A DNA stretch of 64,000 nucleotides from Trinickia acidisoli (GTDB lineage: Bacteria; Pseudomonadota; Gammaproteobacteria; Burkholderiales; Burkholderiaceae). The notes beneath the pieces were generated by a model. It was not told the DNA's origin. It did no database searches and saw only the letters and a program-made list of their open reading frames with translations. Location of the stretch: positions 744,001 to 808,000 of the forward strand of contig NZ_JAFLRG010000002.1 of assembly GCF_017315725.1 (NCBI RefSeq). Reading direction: 5' to 3'. This document shows positions 52,649 through 62,279 of the stretch, in pieces (positions within the stretch are counted from its first letter, which is position 1; every line of letters starts with the position of its first letter). The translations under genes were made by a program, and so were the position numbers.

Positions 52649-54091
52649 ATGGGTACCGTTTCTGATTCGCTGCACGCGGAACGCACCGTCCTTCTCGTTT
52701 CGCTCAAGCCGGACGCGGAAAGCGTCGATCGGCTCGTCGCCGCGGGGTGGCACGTCGTGCACGCGAAGACATCTCAGCAAGTACAGCGGAGCGTCGAGCG
52801 CGGCGTTATTCACGTCGGTCTCGTTCAATTGCCGATCGACTGCAGTTCGCAACAGTTGGCCGAGCTCGAGTCGTGCATTTCGCACAGCGACGTGGCGTGG
52901 ATTGCGGAGGTGCGCGCGGGGCAGGCGGACGATCCTTCGATTCGCCGCTTCATCCTCGATTTCTGCTTCGACTTCGTTACGCTGCCGTGCAACGACGAGC
53001 GGCTGACGATCTTGATGGGCCATGCCGATGGCCTATGGGCGCTGCGCGACACGGCGAACCATGAGGTGCCGGCGGTGCCGAGCAGCACGATGATCGGCCA
53101 ATGCGAAGCGATGCAGCACTTGAACCGAGGCATGGACAAGTGCGCTCGCACCGAAGCGCCCGTATTCATCTCGGGCGAATCGGGCACCGGTAAGGAATTG
53201 ACGGCGCGTGCCGTCCACGACCGCTCGGCTCGCGCGAAAGAAGCTTTCGTTGCGATCAACTGCGCGGCGATTCCGCCCTCGCTGCTGCAATCGGAATTGT
53301 TCGGCCATGAGCGCGGTGCATTCACAGGCGCGCTGCAACGGAAGATCGGCCGGATCGAGGCGGCGGCCGGCGGCACGCTGTTTCTCGACGAAATCGGCGA
53401 CATGCCGCACGAATGCCAGGCCGTTCTGCTGCGCTTCTTGCAGGAAGGCACGATCGAGCGGCTCGGCGGGTCGGGGCCGATCAACGTCGACGTACGCATC
53501 GTCTCGGCGACACACGTCGATTTGATGTCGGCAATCGAAGCAGGGCGCTTCCGTATGGATCTCTATCACCGCTTGTGCGTCTTGCGGCTGGATGAGCCGC
53601 CGCTGCGCGCGCGCGACAACGACATCAAGCTGCTCGCGCAGCACGCACTCGAGCTCTATCGCCGCGACGGCGCCCGCAAGATTCGCGGGTTTTCGAGCGA
53701 TGCGATCGCCGCGATGTTTCATTACAGTTGGCCCGGCAACGTGCGTGAGTTGATCAATTGCGTGCGCCGCGCCGTCGTAATGGCCGAGGGGCGCTTCATC
53801 ACGGCCGCGGATTTGGGCTTACCTGGCGTGGAGACCAAAATCGGCCGCACGCTGGCCGAGATTCGCTGCGACGCCGAGCGCGCGGCCGTACGCGATGCGC
53901 TCGCGCGCCATGCCTACAGCCTGTCGAGCGCCGCGATCGAACTCGGCATTTCGCGCGCTACCCTGTACCGTTTGCTCAATTCGAGCGGGCTGCGTGACGA
54001 GGCGCCCGCGCCGCGTCATCCGCGTGCCGAGCACGGTTGCGAGCATCCCGTCGATTCGGCCCGGCAGGGAATCGAGCAGATGGCGCCATAA
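52649..54091 (+). CDS. VpsR-like sigma-54-dependent transcriptional activator
   Basis: A 480-residue enhancer-binding protein. The N-terminal domain (about 1-140) resembles the degenerate receiver of VpsR (ERTVLLVSLKPDAE ... AAGWHVVHAKT). The AAA+ domain has Walker A GESGTGKE (176-183), the sigma-54 contact loop GAFTGA (223-228) and Walker B GGTLFLDEIGD (241-251). A Fis-type helix-turn-helix follows near 435-455 (SLSSAAIELGISRATLYRLL). VpsR and BerB-type relatives answer to c-di-GMP and control matrix genes. It stands divergent from the Tad operon and is the natural activator of its sigma-54 promoter. Confidence 0.93.
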   Translation: MGTVSDSLHAERTVLLVSLKPDAESVDRLVAAGWHVVHAKTSQQVQRSVERGVIHVGLVQLPIDCSSQQLAELESCISHSDVAWIAEVRAGQADDPSIRRFILDFCFDFVTLPCNDERLTILMGHADGLWALRDTANHEVPAVPSSTMIGQCEAMQHLNRGMDKCARTEAPVFISGESGTGKELTARAVHDRSARAKEAFVAINCAAIPPSLLQSELFGHERGAFTGALQRKIGRIEAAAGGTLFLDEIGDMPHECQAVLLRFLQEGTIERLGGSGPINVDVRIVSATHVDLMSAIEAGRFRMDLYHRLCVLRLDEPPLRARDNDIKLLAQHALELYRRDGARKIRGFSSDAIAAMFHYSWPGNVRELINCVRRAVVMAEGRFITAADLGLPGVETKIGRTLAEIRCDAERAAVRDALARHAYSLSSAAIELGISRATLYRLLNSSGLRDEAPAPRHPRAEHGCEHPVDSARQGIEQMAP

Positions 54092-54219
54092 GCTGCCCGC
54101 CGGGAGCGCATCGCCGTTCGGCGCTTGGAAAACCCGGCCGCAGCGCATATCCTGACCTTCGACGTCCGCGCGCCCGCGAGGCGCGCGTTTTCATTGTGCG
54201 GACTAGGAGGAGTAGATAC

Positions 54220-54648
54220 ATGACGCGTGCCGTCGATTCGGGAATCATTCTCATTGCACGTTTAGCGCTCTCGGTGCTGTTTCTTTGGTCCGGCGTGATG
54301 AAGCTGCTCGGCTACGCGGCCTTCGTCGGCTATCTGCATGCGAAGGGCGTGCCGTTCGTGCAAATCGCGGCGCCGCTCGCAACGGCGGTGGAGGTGATCG
54401 GCGGGATCTTGCTCGTCGTCGGCTTCGCGATTCGACCGCTTGCGCTCCTGATGGCCGTCTATACGATCGCGACAGCCGTACTGGGCCACGACTTCTGGAA
54501 CGTCACCGATGCGGCGCTTCAGCACGACATGGTGATTCACTTTTGGAAAAACGTCGGCATCGCGGGCGGCTTCTTGCTGCTGTTCGTGACGGGCGCCGGC
54601 GGCGCGAGCATCGACGCCGCGCGGGCGCCGAGAAGGCCTTTGCTGTAA
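54220..54648 (+). CDS. DoxX-family membrane protein
   Basis: A 142-residue membrane protein with four segments. Motifs: IARLALSVLFLWSGVMKLLGY and the final FWKNVGIAGGFLLLFVTGAGG, as in DoxX/YphA-like proteins, which have varied roles in respiration and redox balance. AGGAGG lies nine bases before the ATG. It is 128 bases downstream of the sigma-54 regulator gene. Confidence 0.88.
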   Translation: MTRAVDSGIILIARLALSVLFLWSGVMKLLGYAAFVGYLHAKGVPFVQIAAPLATAVEVIGGILLVVGFAIRPLALLMAVYTIATAVLGHDFWNVTDAALQHDMVIHFWKNVGIAGGFLLLFVTGAGGASIDAARAPRRPLL

Positions 54649-54737
54649 GCGAGCCGGCCGCCGGTCGACCGAGGCGCGTCGCGCACGGTCTTTGCTTCTC
54701 CGATGAGATGCGCGTGCGCGAAAAGGAGGGCCTGCGA

Positions 54738-55010
54738 ATGATTCAAAGCTTCGAGCAGCAAATCGACGGACGCACCATGCAATTTTGCGCCAGCCTCGGC
54801 GAGGGCGAATCGACGCATCGCGTCATCATCAGCCGCGACGATTCAGCCGAAACGCTCGTGATATTCGATGCGTCGGGGCTGTTCGGAACGTTGAAGGCGG
54901 AGATGGTTGCACCCGAGCAATTGATTGCGGACGCAATACGCAAGGCGCGCGACGAAGGACTGATCGAACGCGCGCTCGATACGGGTGCCGTCCTGAACGC
55001 GACGCTTTAG
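54738..55010 (+). CDS. Small conserved protein of unknown function
   Basis: A 90-residue soluble protein (MIQSFEQQIDGRTMQFCASLG ... EGLIERALDTGAVL) with no signal peptide or membrane segment. AAGGAGGG precedes the ATG at a good distance; an in-frame ATG a little upstream (54708) is less well placed. No named domain recognised. It may be in an operon with the DoxX gene. Confidence 0.68.
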   Translation: MIQSFEQQIDGRTMQFCASLGEGESTHRVIISRDDSAETLVIFDASGLFGTLKAEMVAPEQLIADAIRKARDEGLIERALDTGAVLNATL

Positions 55011-55096
55011 CGCTGCGCGATACATTCTGTTTCAAATTCGTTCGTTGTGTGGCCGCGGCGACACGCGGCGGCGCAGCGTAGCGTAGCGCGGCGCCG

Positions 55097-56542
55097 CTAT
55101 CGCTGCGCGCTGGAGCGTGCCGTTTCCTTGTCGGCGGCCTCGCGCGCATGCGCCGACGGATGGACGAGGGCCGAGAGCAGCGCCCCCACGACGAGCAAGG
55201 CAGTTGCAATCGCCGCCGATATTTGCATACCGGAGACGACGGAAGCAGAACCGACTCCGCTCGCAAGTGCGCCGAACGCCGCGACGCCGACTGCGCCGCC
55301 CGCTTGCCGTGCCGTATTGAGCACCGCCGATGCGGTGCCCGCGCGCTTGTGCTCGACCGATGCGAGGACGGCCGTCGTCATCGCGGGAACGGCAAGGCCC
55401 ATGCCCGCCGGGATCAAAAGAAACGGCACCAGCATCGCGGCGATCGGCGTATCGGCTTGCGTCAGGTGCAGCAGACCGTAACCGAGCGCGCCGACAATGG
55501 CGCCGATCATCATCGGAAGGCGCGGGCCATAACGCGCGACCACCCATCCGCTCGCGACGTTCGACACGAGAAATCCTCCGGTGAGCGGCAGGAAGGCAAG
55601 GCCGGCCTGCAGCGGCGTTTCGCCGTGCACGCGCTGCAAATAGAGGCTCAGCACGAAGACGGTGCCGTAGTAGGCCAAGTTGACGCAGACGCCGAAGACC
55701 ACCGCGGCGCTGAACGTCTTGTCGCGCAGCAAAGCAAGCGGCACCATCGGCGCGCGGCTTTTCGCTTCGACCGCGACGAACGCGAGCGCCGCGAGTACCG
55801 TTGCGGCGAGCGCGCCGATGATCAGCGGATGTCCAACGCCGAGCGGCCGCATTTCGATGACCGCACCTGTGAATGCGGTCAGTGCGACGATCGCGATGCA
55901 CTGGCCGGGCAGATCGATGCCGAGCGGTCGATGCGCGTGAGCCGCGCTGTCATCGCGGCGCGGTACCCATGCGAAGGTCGCGATGAGGCCCGCCAGGCAA
56001 ATCGGCACATTGACGAGAAAGATGCTGCGCCATCCCCATGCCGCAATGAATATGCCGCCGAGCACCGGCCCGGCCGCGATCGAGATCGAGCCCGAGGCGG
56101 TCCACAATCCCACGGCGCGCGCGCGTAGGCGGGGGTCGTGGCTGCACATGCGATTGAGCAACGCGAGCGAGTTGGGCAGCATGGCCGCGGCGCTGATGCC
56201 TTGCGCGGCGCGTGCGGCGACGAGTGCGACGGCATTCGGCGCGAGTCCGCAAGCGAGCGACGACGCCGCGAACAGCACGAGGCCCGCGGCGAACAAGCGT
56301 CGCGCGCCGAAGCGATCGCCGAGCACGCCGGCAGACAGCATCAGCACCGCAAACGCGAGCGTATAGGCATCGACGATCCATTGCAGTACCGATACGGGCG
56401 CATGCAACTGCGAGCCGATGTTCGGTAATGCAATATTGACGATCGTCACGTCGAGTTGTGTGACGACGAATGCCACGCTGACCGTGGCGAGCACGCGCGC
56501 AATAGTGGGCGTGAAGGCGGGGGGAGAGGGATGTGTGTTCAT
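55097..56542 (-). CDS. DHA2-type MFS multidrug transporter
   Basis: A 481-residue exporter with about 14 membrane segments. The DHA2 motif TQLDVTIVNIALPNIGSQL is in segment 1, LGDRFGARRLF follows segment 2, and the motif-C region reads ARAAQGISAAAMLPNSLALL. The start is MNTHPSPP; another ATG is three codons earlier (56551), and neither has a strong ribosome site. No regulator gene is next to it. It is convergent with the small gene upstream and divergent from the polysaccharide operon. Confidence 0.88.
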   Translation of the reverse strand: MNTHPSPPAFTPTIARVLATVSVAFVVTQLDVTIVNIALPNIGSQLHAPVSVLQWIVDAYTLAFAVLMLSAGVLGDRFGARRLFAAGLVLFAASSLACGLAPNAVALVAARAAQGISAAAMLPNSLALLNRMCSHDPRLRARAVGLWTASGSISIAAGPVLGGIFIAAWGWRSIFLVNVPICLAGLIATFAWVPRRDDSAAHAHRPLGIDLPGQCIAIVALTAFTGAVIEMRPLGVGHPLIIGALAATVLAALAFVAVEAKSRAPMVPLALLRDKTFSAAVVFGVCVNLAYYGTVFVLSLYLQRVHGETPLQAGLAFLPLTGGFLVSNVASGWVVARYGPRLPMMIGAIVGALGYGLLHLTQADTPIAAMLVPFLLIPAGMGLAVPAMTTAVLASVEHKRAGTASAVLNTARQAGGAVGVAAFGALASGVGSASVVSGMQISAAIATALLVVGALLSALVHPSAHAREAADKETARSSAQR

Positions 56543-56931
56543 GGCGACCATGCTAGCAGCGTGGTCGCGTCGATGTTTCGTGATCTGACGAAATGTCGAA
56601 TTCGGAATCGGGCAACGCGCATTTGCCGGCGACTCGCCGATGGCAGATAAAGATTATCTACATATCAACTGCTCTATCACGGAGAGTGCGGGAAACAGTG
56701 TGCGCCTTCCTACACTTTCATTCGATTTGATAGCGCGAGAAGTGGTTTAACCGTGCATGCTGATAACGCAACGTAACGAATAGCGCTGAACCCCCTTCGG
56801 CCTATTCGTCCCGTGCTGATCAAACCTGAGATCCCTTCCGAGATGCGCCATCGAGCATCCCGGCGGGTCATTGCATGCCCAAACATGTTCGCTGCCGAGA
56901 CCACGTGCGGATGAACAAGAAGGAGCCGGTT
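56543..56931. other. Intergenic region before the polysaccharide operon
   Basis: About 390 bases that should hold the promoters of the divergent DHA2 pump and the polysaccharide operon. The clearest signal is a palindrome at 56645-56659. No sigma-54 or other promoter could be assigned reliably. A frame starting at 56875 is probably part of the leader. Confidence 0.5.
56645..56659. promoter_or_regulatory. Palindrome between DHA2 pump and polysaccharide operon
   Basis: Perfect inverted repeat AGATAA-AGA-TTATCT in the divergent gap, about 100 bases from the DHA2 start. A possible operator; the binding protein is unknown. Confidence 0.45.
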
Positions 56932-57246
56932 ATGCCTGTTCGCGACATTTCCCCTCGCCGCCGCCAATTCGTCCCGTTGGCGATGGCCGCGCTTTTAACG
57001 ATCACGCTTTCGAGCGGCTTCGCGTCGAACGAAGCTCGCGCCCAAAGCACGTCGAATAAAGGCGCAACGTTCCCCAATCCTGCCAGCAGTTTCAAGGTGC
57101 CGCCTCGTCCTATTCTTTCCGGGCATTTTCAAATCCAGCCTGGGATGTCGAAAAAGGATTGGGCTGACGCCTATAAGGAAACGGGCCGTCCCAAATTCAA
57201 ACCCAACACCGTCAAGCGCGTAGGCGGCACGGTCGAACGGGACTAG
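56932..57246 (+). CDS. Small exported protein heading the polysaccharide operon
   Basis: A 104-residue protein. The basic start MPVRDISPRRRQFVPLAM and a hydrophobic core up to EARAQ form a signal peptide, perhaps with a twin-arginine-like RRRQF stretch. The mature part is polar with Pro/Lys (FKVPPRPILSGHFQIQPGM, SKKDWADAYKETGRPKFKP). Start chosen because AAGGAG lies about seven bases before this ATG; earlier ATGs exist. It ends ten bases before the deacetylase-like gene. Unknown family; an accessory role in glycan export is inferred from position. Confidence 0.72.
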   Translation: MPVRDISPRRRQFVPLAMAALLTITLSSGFASNEARAQSTSNKGATFPNPASSFKVPPRPILSGHFQIQPGMSKKDWADAYKETGRPKFKPNTVKRVGGTVERD

Positions 57247-57256
57247 GGAGAACGCA

Positions 57257-58900
57257 ATGAAAAAGGTCATTCTCATCCTGGCGTTGTTGGCCGGATTCGC
57301 ACAACTGACCGTGCCGGTGACGGCGCGGGCGCAGACGACGACGGCAAGCACGCTGATTCTGTACGACAACCCGCAGAACGATCCGTATTCGAAGCTCGGC
57401 TTGATGTACGCGATCATGCTGCAAAATCTGCTCGGGCATTTCAACACGACCGTTACGCTCGAGCCCGTGCAAAACTACACGGCGGGCCAGATCAACAGCA
57501 CGACGGCCACGTTCTACATCGGCGACTACTACAACAACCCGTTGCCCACGGCGTTCATGAACGACGTGATGACGACGAAAAATACGGTCGTCTGGTTCAA
57601 GTACAACTTGTGGCAGATCGCCTGGAATACCGCTTACACGTTCACGCAAACCTACGGCATCAACTTCCTCGGGTTGGCGGGCCTCAATGCGACACCGACG
57701 TCCAGCAATCCGACGCCGGGCTTTTACGACACGGTGTCCTATAAGAACATGTCGATGGTGAAGTACTACTCGTTCGACGCCACGACAGGTGTGGTCAGCG
57801 CCGATCCCGACCTCGGCCTCACGTCGGTCGCCAATTCGGCGCTCGCGCAATCGCTCGTCACGATCACGAACAGCACGACCGGCGCGACGGCACCTTACGT
57901 GATCCGCTCGGGCAACCTCTGGTACTTCGCCGATATGCCGTTCTCGTATATCGGCCCGACCGACCGGTACCTCGTGATCTGCGACATGCTGCACGACATC
58001 CTCAACACCGGCGCGCCCACCAACCATCGCGCGATCGTGCGGCTCGAAGACCTCGACGCTTACACGACGACGACCTCGATGAAGACGCTCACCAACTACC
58101 TGTACGGCTTGAAGATCCCGTTCACGATGGCGACGATACCGCTGTACACGGACCCGAACGGCTACTACAACGGCGGCGTGCCCGAGACGATCCATCTTGC
58201 GCAAGCCACGGGGTTGAAGTCGGCGCTCACCTATGCGATTGCGCACGGCGGCTCGATCATCATGCACGGCTACACGCACCAGTACGATTCGACGCCGAAC
58301 GTGCAGAACGCCGTATCAGGCAACGATTATGAGTTCTGGTACGAAGTGCAGAACCGGCCCGTCGATGAGGACTCCGAACAATGGGCGGAGGGGCGGATGA
58401 AGGATGGCTTGGCCGAGTTCACGAGCAACGGCTACAAGGTGGCCGGCTGGGGTGCCCCGCAATACCAGATGTCGCCGCTCGCCTCGCAAGCCGCTGCCGC
58501 GGAGTTCACGAGTTCGTATCAGCGCGCCGTCTACTACACCGCGACGGATCCGCAGATCGGCACCGGTGCAGCCAATCAGGATTTCTCGGCCGGCCAGTTC
58601 TTCCCGTACATCATCAATAAGGACTACTACGGAGAGCGCATCGTTCCCGAGAACCTCGGCAGCATTCAATACGACATCTGCAACATCGATCCGTTTTCGT
58701 GCACGGCCTACACGGAGCAGCAAATGCTGACGAACGCGCAGTACGCGCTCGTCGTGCGCGATGGTTTCGCGTCGTTCTTCTTTCACCCGTATTGGCTCGA
58801 GCCGGATCTGAAACTGCCCGCGATGAGCGACTTCGAGGCCCTCGTATCGGGAATCACGAAGCTCGGCTACACGTGGGTCGACGCAACGACGGCTAAGTAA
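57257..58900 (+). CDS. Exported DUF2334 polysaccharide-deacetylase-like protein
   Basis: A 547-residue periplasmic protein with a signal peptide (MKKVILILALLAGFAQLT, cut near ARAQ at 26). The DUF2334 domain of the deacetylase superfamily follows from about residue 255. Metal-site signatures: RLEDLDAY (aspartates near 265-267), MHGYTHQY (His337 and His341, the HxxxH of NodB-like enzymes), and SFFFHPYW (a late His). It may deacetylate amino sugars in the polymer made by the NfrB-like enzyme. The first 250 residues are a separate domain with many Asn/Thr/Tyr. Confidence 0.88.
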   Translation: MKKVILILALLAGFAQLTVPVTARAQTTTASTLILYDNPQNDPYSKLGLMYAIMLQNLLGHFNTTVTLEPVQNYTAGQINSTTATFYIGDYYNNPLPTAFMNDVMTTKNTVVWFKYNLWQIAWNTAYTFTQTYGINFLGLAGLNATPTSSNPTPGFYDTVSYKNMSMVKYYSFDATTGVVSADPDLGLTSVANSALAQSLVTITNSTTGATAPYVIRSGNLWYFADMPFSYIGPTDRYLVICDMLHDILNTGAPTNHRAIVRLEDLDAYTTTTSMKTLTNYLYGLKIPFTMATIPLYTDPNGYYNGGVPETIHLAQATGLKSALTYAIAHGGSIIMHGYTHQYDSTPNVQNAVSGNDYEFWYEVQNRPVDEDSEQWAEGRMKDGLAEFTSNGYKVAGWGAPQYQMSPLASQAAAAEFTSSYQRAVYYTATDPQIGTGAANQDFSAGQFFPYIINKDYYGERIVPENLGSIQYDICNIDPFSCTAYTEQQMLTNAQYALVVRDGFASFFFHPYWLEPDLKLPAMSDFEALVSGITKLGYTWVDATTAK

Positions 58901-58996
58901 ACGGAGGTCCAGTGCCGAGCGTTCGAGCGGCAGGCAGGCGCAAGAGCGCTCGGTGGACCATGAGAAACGGCGTTCGCGAAATCAGCGGGGAAGAAA

Positions 58997-60211
58997 ATGA
59001 AGAAGGTTTTAACGGTATTCGGTACGCGGCCCGAGGCGATCAAGATGGCGCCGCTCGTGAAGGCGCTGGCCGATGAGGATGGCATCGACGCGAAGGTGTG
59101 CGTGACCGCACAACACCGTCAAATGCTGGATCAGGTCCTGGACCTGTTCGAGATCGTGCCCGATTACGATCTCGATCTGATGCGCGAGGGGCAGACGCTG
59201 ACCGATCTGACTTCGGGCATCTTGCAGACGATCGGCGCCGTCTACGACGATTGGCAGCCCGATGCGGTGCTCGTGCACGGCGACACGACGACGACGCTCG
59301 CGGCAAGTTTGGCGGCGTTCTATCGCTACGTCCCGGTCGGTCATGTGGAGGCGGGCTTGCGCACGGGCAATGTTTGGTCGCCGTGGCCCGAAGAGTTGAA
59401 CCGGCGTGTCACCGACGCCGTTTCGTCATGGTTGTTCGCGCCGACCGAGCAGGCGAAACACAATCTCTTCAGCGAAGGCGCGCCAGCGTCGCAAGTGAGC
59501 TTGACCGGCAACACGGTGATCGACGCGCTGCTGCAAGTCAAGCTCAAGCTCGACCACGATGAAGCGCTCGCGGCTTCGATCGCCGCGCGCTATCCGTTTC
59601 TCGATGCCTCGCGCCGTCTGATTCTCGTCACCGGGCATCGGCGTGAAAGTTTCGGCGAACCGTTCATGCACTTCTGCGAAGCACTGCGTCAAATCGCGGT
59701 GAAGCACGACGACGTGCAGCTCGTCTATCCGGTCCATCTCAATCCGAACGTTCGCAAGCCTGTCAACGCGATACTGAGCAACCAGCCGAACGTGCATCTG
59801 ATCGATCCTCAGGACTACTTACCATTCGTCTATCTGATGTCGAAGGCGTATTTGATCATCACGGATTCAGGTGGCATCCAAGAGGAAGCGCCTGCGCTCG
59901 GCAAGCCTGTTCTCGTCACACGCGAGACGACGGAGCGGCCGGAAGCCGTGCGCGCCGGTACCGCTAGGCTCGTCGGTACTCATACGGAACGGATCGTCGC
60001 CGAAGTGGGCAACCTGCTCGACGACCGCAGTCAATACGCGGCGATGGCGCATGCGAACAATCCGTACGGCGATGGCCATGCGAGCGAGCGGATCGTCGAT
60101 ACGCTGCTGACCGTTCCCGCGACGTTCTCGTCGACGAGCTATGCGGCGGCACATCCGATGCCGTTGCACAACGCGATCGCTTCGGGGCTGCAGGCATTGC
60201 GCTCGGCTTGA
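58997..60211 (+). CDS. wecB: UDP-N-acetylglucosamine 2-epimerase (non-hydrolysing)
   Basis: A 404-residue enzyme interconverting UDP-GlcNAc and UDP-ManNAc. Motifs: GTRPEAIKMAPLVKAL at the start, GDTTTTLAASLAAF, GHVEAGLRTGN, TGHRRESFGEP, and DSGGIQEEAPALGKPVLV near the UDP site. It probably supplies UDP-ManNAc for the polymer. E. coli WecB is likewise needed for the N4 receptor glycan. The C-terminal 30 residues extend beyond most family members. Confidence 0.95.
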   Translation: MKKVLTVFGTRPEAIKMAPLVKALADEDGIDAKVCVTAQHRQMLDQVLDLFEIVPDYDLDLMREGQTLTDLTSGILQTIGAVYDDWQPDAVLVHGDTTTTLAASLAAFYRYVPVGHVEAGLRTGNVWSPWPEELNRRVTDAVSSWLFAPTEQAKHNLFSEGAPASQVSLTGNTVIDALLQVKLKLDHDEALAASIAARYPFLDASRRLILVTGHRRESFGEPFMHFCEALRQIAVKHDDVQLVYPVHLNPNVRKPVNAILSNQPNVHLIDPQDYLPFVYLMSKAYLIITDSGGIQEEAPALGKPVLVTRETTERPEAVRAGTARLVGTHTERIVAEVGNLLDDRSQYAAMAHANNPYGDGHASERIVDTLLTVPATFSSTSYAAAHPMPLHNAIASGLQALRSA

Positions 60212-60317
60212 GCGGTGGCCGGGTCCGACGGCGCAGTCAGTGTGGGACGACGCACGGTCGTCGGCCGGCATTCGCCGCACGATGCAAGCGCGGCGATCAA
60301 AAAACGGCTGCTCGAAA

Positions 60318-62279
60318 ATGCACGACATATCGATATGGGGTTCTTATCTGAGCGGATTGAACGCCGTCGCCATGACGACGGCGCTCATCATTTTCATCAG
60401 CACGATCGACGACCTATTTCTCGACGGATATTACTGGCTGTTCGAAATTAGACGCATGCTGCGCGGCGAATCGAGCGCGAGCGTCGACGTCGCGGCGCTG
60501 CGCGACCTCGATGAACAGTACTTGGCGATCATGGTGCCGGCGTGGAAGGAATACGACGTCATCGCGAAGATGATCGACAACACGCTGGCGACGATGGAGT
60601 ACGAGCACTACCTCATTTTCGCAGGCACGTATCACAACGACGCGGAAACGACGTCCGAAGTCGAGCGGATGGTGCGACGCCATCCGGGCCGTGTCGTGCG
60701 CGCGACCGTACTGAACGACGGGCCGACTTGCAAGGCCGATTGCCTGAACTGGATCATCGCCGCCATTCGCCGCTACGAAACGACGCATCACATTCAGTTC
60801 GCCGGCGTAGTCATGCATGACTGCGAGGACGTGATCCACCCGATCGAGCTCAAGTATTTCAACTACGCGATCTCGGACTTCGATCTCGTGCAGTTGCCGG
60901 TCTTGTCGCTGCCGCGCAAGTGGAATGAATTCGTGGCCGGCACGTACATGGACGACTTCAGCGAAACGCACCAGAAGGATATTCCCTCGCGTCAATTGCT
61001 GACCGGCATCGTGCCCGGCGCCGGCGTGGCCTCGTGCTATAGCCGCCGCGCAATCGAAGCGGTATCGGTCGAGCGCGGCGGCAAGCCGTTCAATACCTCC
61101 ACCCTGACGGAGGATTACGACTTCAGCTTCCGGCTGCGCGAACTCGGCATGAAGGAGATGTTCGCTCGCTTCCCGATTGCCGACGTCGTGCGCGAGCAGG
61201 TGCGCCGGCATCGTCGGCGCATCGCCACGGCGCGCAACCTGCTGGCGACGCGCGAGTATTTTCCGAGCACGCTGCGCACGGCTTATCGGCAACGCACGCG
61301 CTGGATTCTCGGGATTTCGTTTCAGGGCTGGCAGCAGCTCGGATGGAAGGGCAGTTGGCGCGACCGCTATATGTTCTTTCGCGATCGAAAGGGGATGGTC
61401 ACGTCGATCATGTCGATCGTCGCCTACGCCGTGCTGATCAACTACTTGTCGGTCGCGCTGCTGCGCGCGCTGGGCGTGGCACCGCAGGGCGTCGCGGGCG
61501 AGGGGCTCGTGAGCGGATCGCTCGCGCCGCTCCTGACGATCAACAGCGTGCTGCTCGCGCTGCGGCTCAGCGAGCGGTTCTACTTCGTCGCGAAGCTGAA
61601 CGGCGCATTGCAAGGCGCGCTGTCGCTGCCGCGCTTGTTCGTCAACAACCTCATCAATTTTCTAGCGGTCTGCCGCGCGTGGCGCATCTTCGTCAATCAC
61701 CTCGTCACGGGAAAGCCGATCGCTTGGGACAAGACGAGCCACACCTACCTATCGAACGATCAGCTCGGCAAGGAGCGGCGCAAGCTCGGCGAGATTCTCG
61801 TCGAGTGGGGCGTCGTGACGGTTGCGCAAATCGAGGCGTGCCTCGCGCGCCAGGCCGAATGCGGAAAACTGCTCGGCGAGTTGCTGCTCGAAGGCGATGC
61901 GCTCAGCGGCGAGACGCTTGCCGATGCGCTATCCGAGCAAGCCGAACTGCCGCGCGTGAGCCTGGCCAACGTGGCGGCGGGACATTTCAAGGCCGCGTTC
62001 GCGCTCGAATTGCAACAGGCCTATCGAGCCGTGCCGTTTTCGACGGGTGACGATGGGACCTTGAACGTCGCCGTCGGCAGCCCACTCACGGAAGACGAGC
62101 GAGAGACCGTCAAGCGTGCGGCGGGCTGCAACGTGTCGTACTTCGTGGCATGCGATGCGGAAATCGCGACGGAACTCGCGCGTCATGTGCGGCGCTCGGA
62201 TCTCGATCGCGGCATAGACGCCGCCGGACTGCACGCGCGCCGCGCGGCGCCGTCGGTTCAACCGGGGGAATGCAGATGA
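60318..62279 (+). CDS. nfrB: NfrB-like membrane glycosyltransferase with c-di-GMP-type MshEN module
   Basis: A 653-residue inner-membrane glycosyltransferase. An N-terminal helix (about 15-35) precedes a GT2 domain with MHDCEDVIH (Asp168, Asp171), LTEDYDFSFRL (ED at 265-266) and the processive synthase motif QRTRW (325-329). Membrane segments lie near 358-390, 405-425 and 440-455. The C-terminus has a tandem MshEN module: KLGEILVEWGVVTVAQIEAC (489-508) and a second L-L-G-E-L-L copy (518-541), of the kind that binds c-di-GMP. The design equals E. coli NfrB, which makes the phage N4 receptor polysaccharide. Start taken at MHDISIWG; another ATG at 60282 is possible. Confidence 0.93.
   Translation: MHDISIWGSYLSGLNAVAMTTALIIFISTIDDLFLDGYYWLFEIRRMLRGESSASVDVAALRDLDEQYLAIMVPAWKEYDVIAKMIDNTLATMEYEHYLIFAGTYHNDAETTSEVERMVRRHPGRVVRATVLNDGPTCKADCLNWIIAAIRRYETTHHIQFAGVVMHDCEDVIHPIELKYFNYAISDFDLVQLPVLSLPRKWNEFVAGTYMDDFSETHQKDIPSRQLLTGIVPGAGVASCYSRRAIEAVSVERGGKPFNTSTLTEDYDFSFRLRELGMKEMFARFPIADVVREQVRRHRRRIATARNLLATREYFPSTLRTAYRQRTRWILGISFQGWQQLGWKGSWRDRYMFFRDRKGMVTSIMSIVAYAVLINYLSVALLRALGVAPQGVAGEGLVSGSLAPLLTINSVLLALRLSERFYFVAKLNGALQGALSLPRLFVNNLINFLAVCRAWRIFVNHLVTGKPIAWDKTSHTYLSNDQLGKERRKLGEILVEWGVVTVAQIEACLARQAECGKLLGELLLEGDALSGETLADALSEQAELPRVSLANVAAGHFKAAFALELQQAYRAVPFSTGDDGTLNVAVGSPLTEDERETVKRAAGCNVSYFVACDAEIATELARHVRRSDLDRGIDAAGLHARRAAPSVQPGECR

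Noticed and set aside
56741..56760. Sigma-54-like TGG...TGC before the glycan operon
   Set aside because: The GG and GC doublets are nine, not ten, bases apart, and the -24 box lacks the TGGCAC core.
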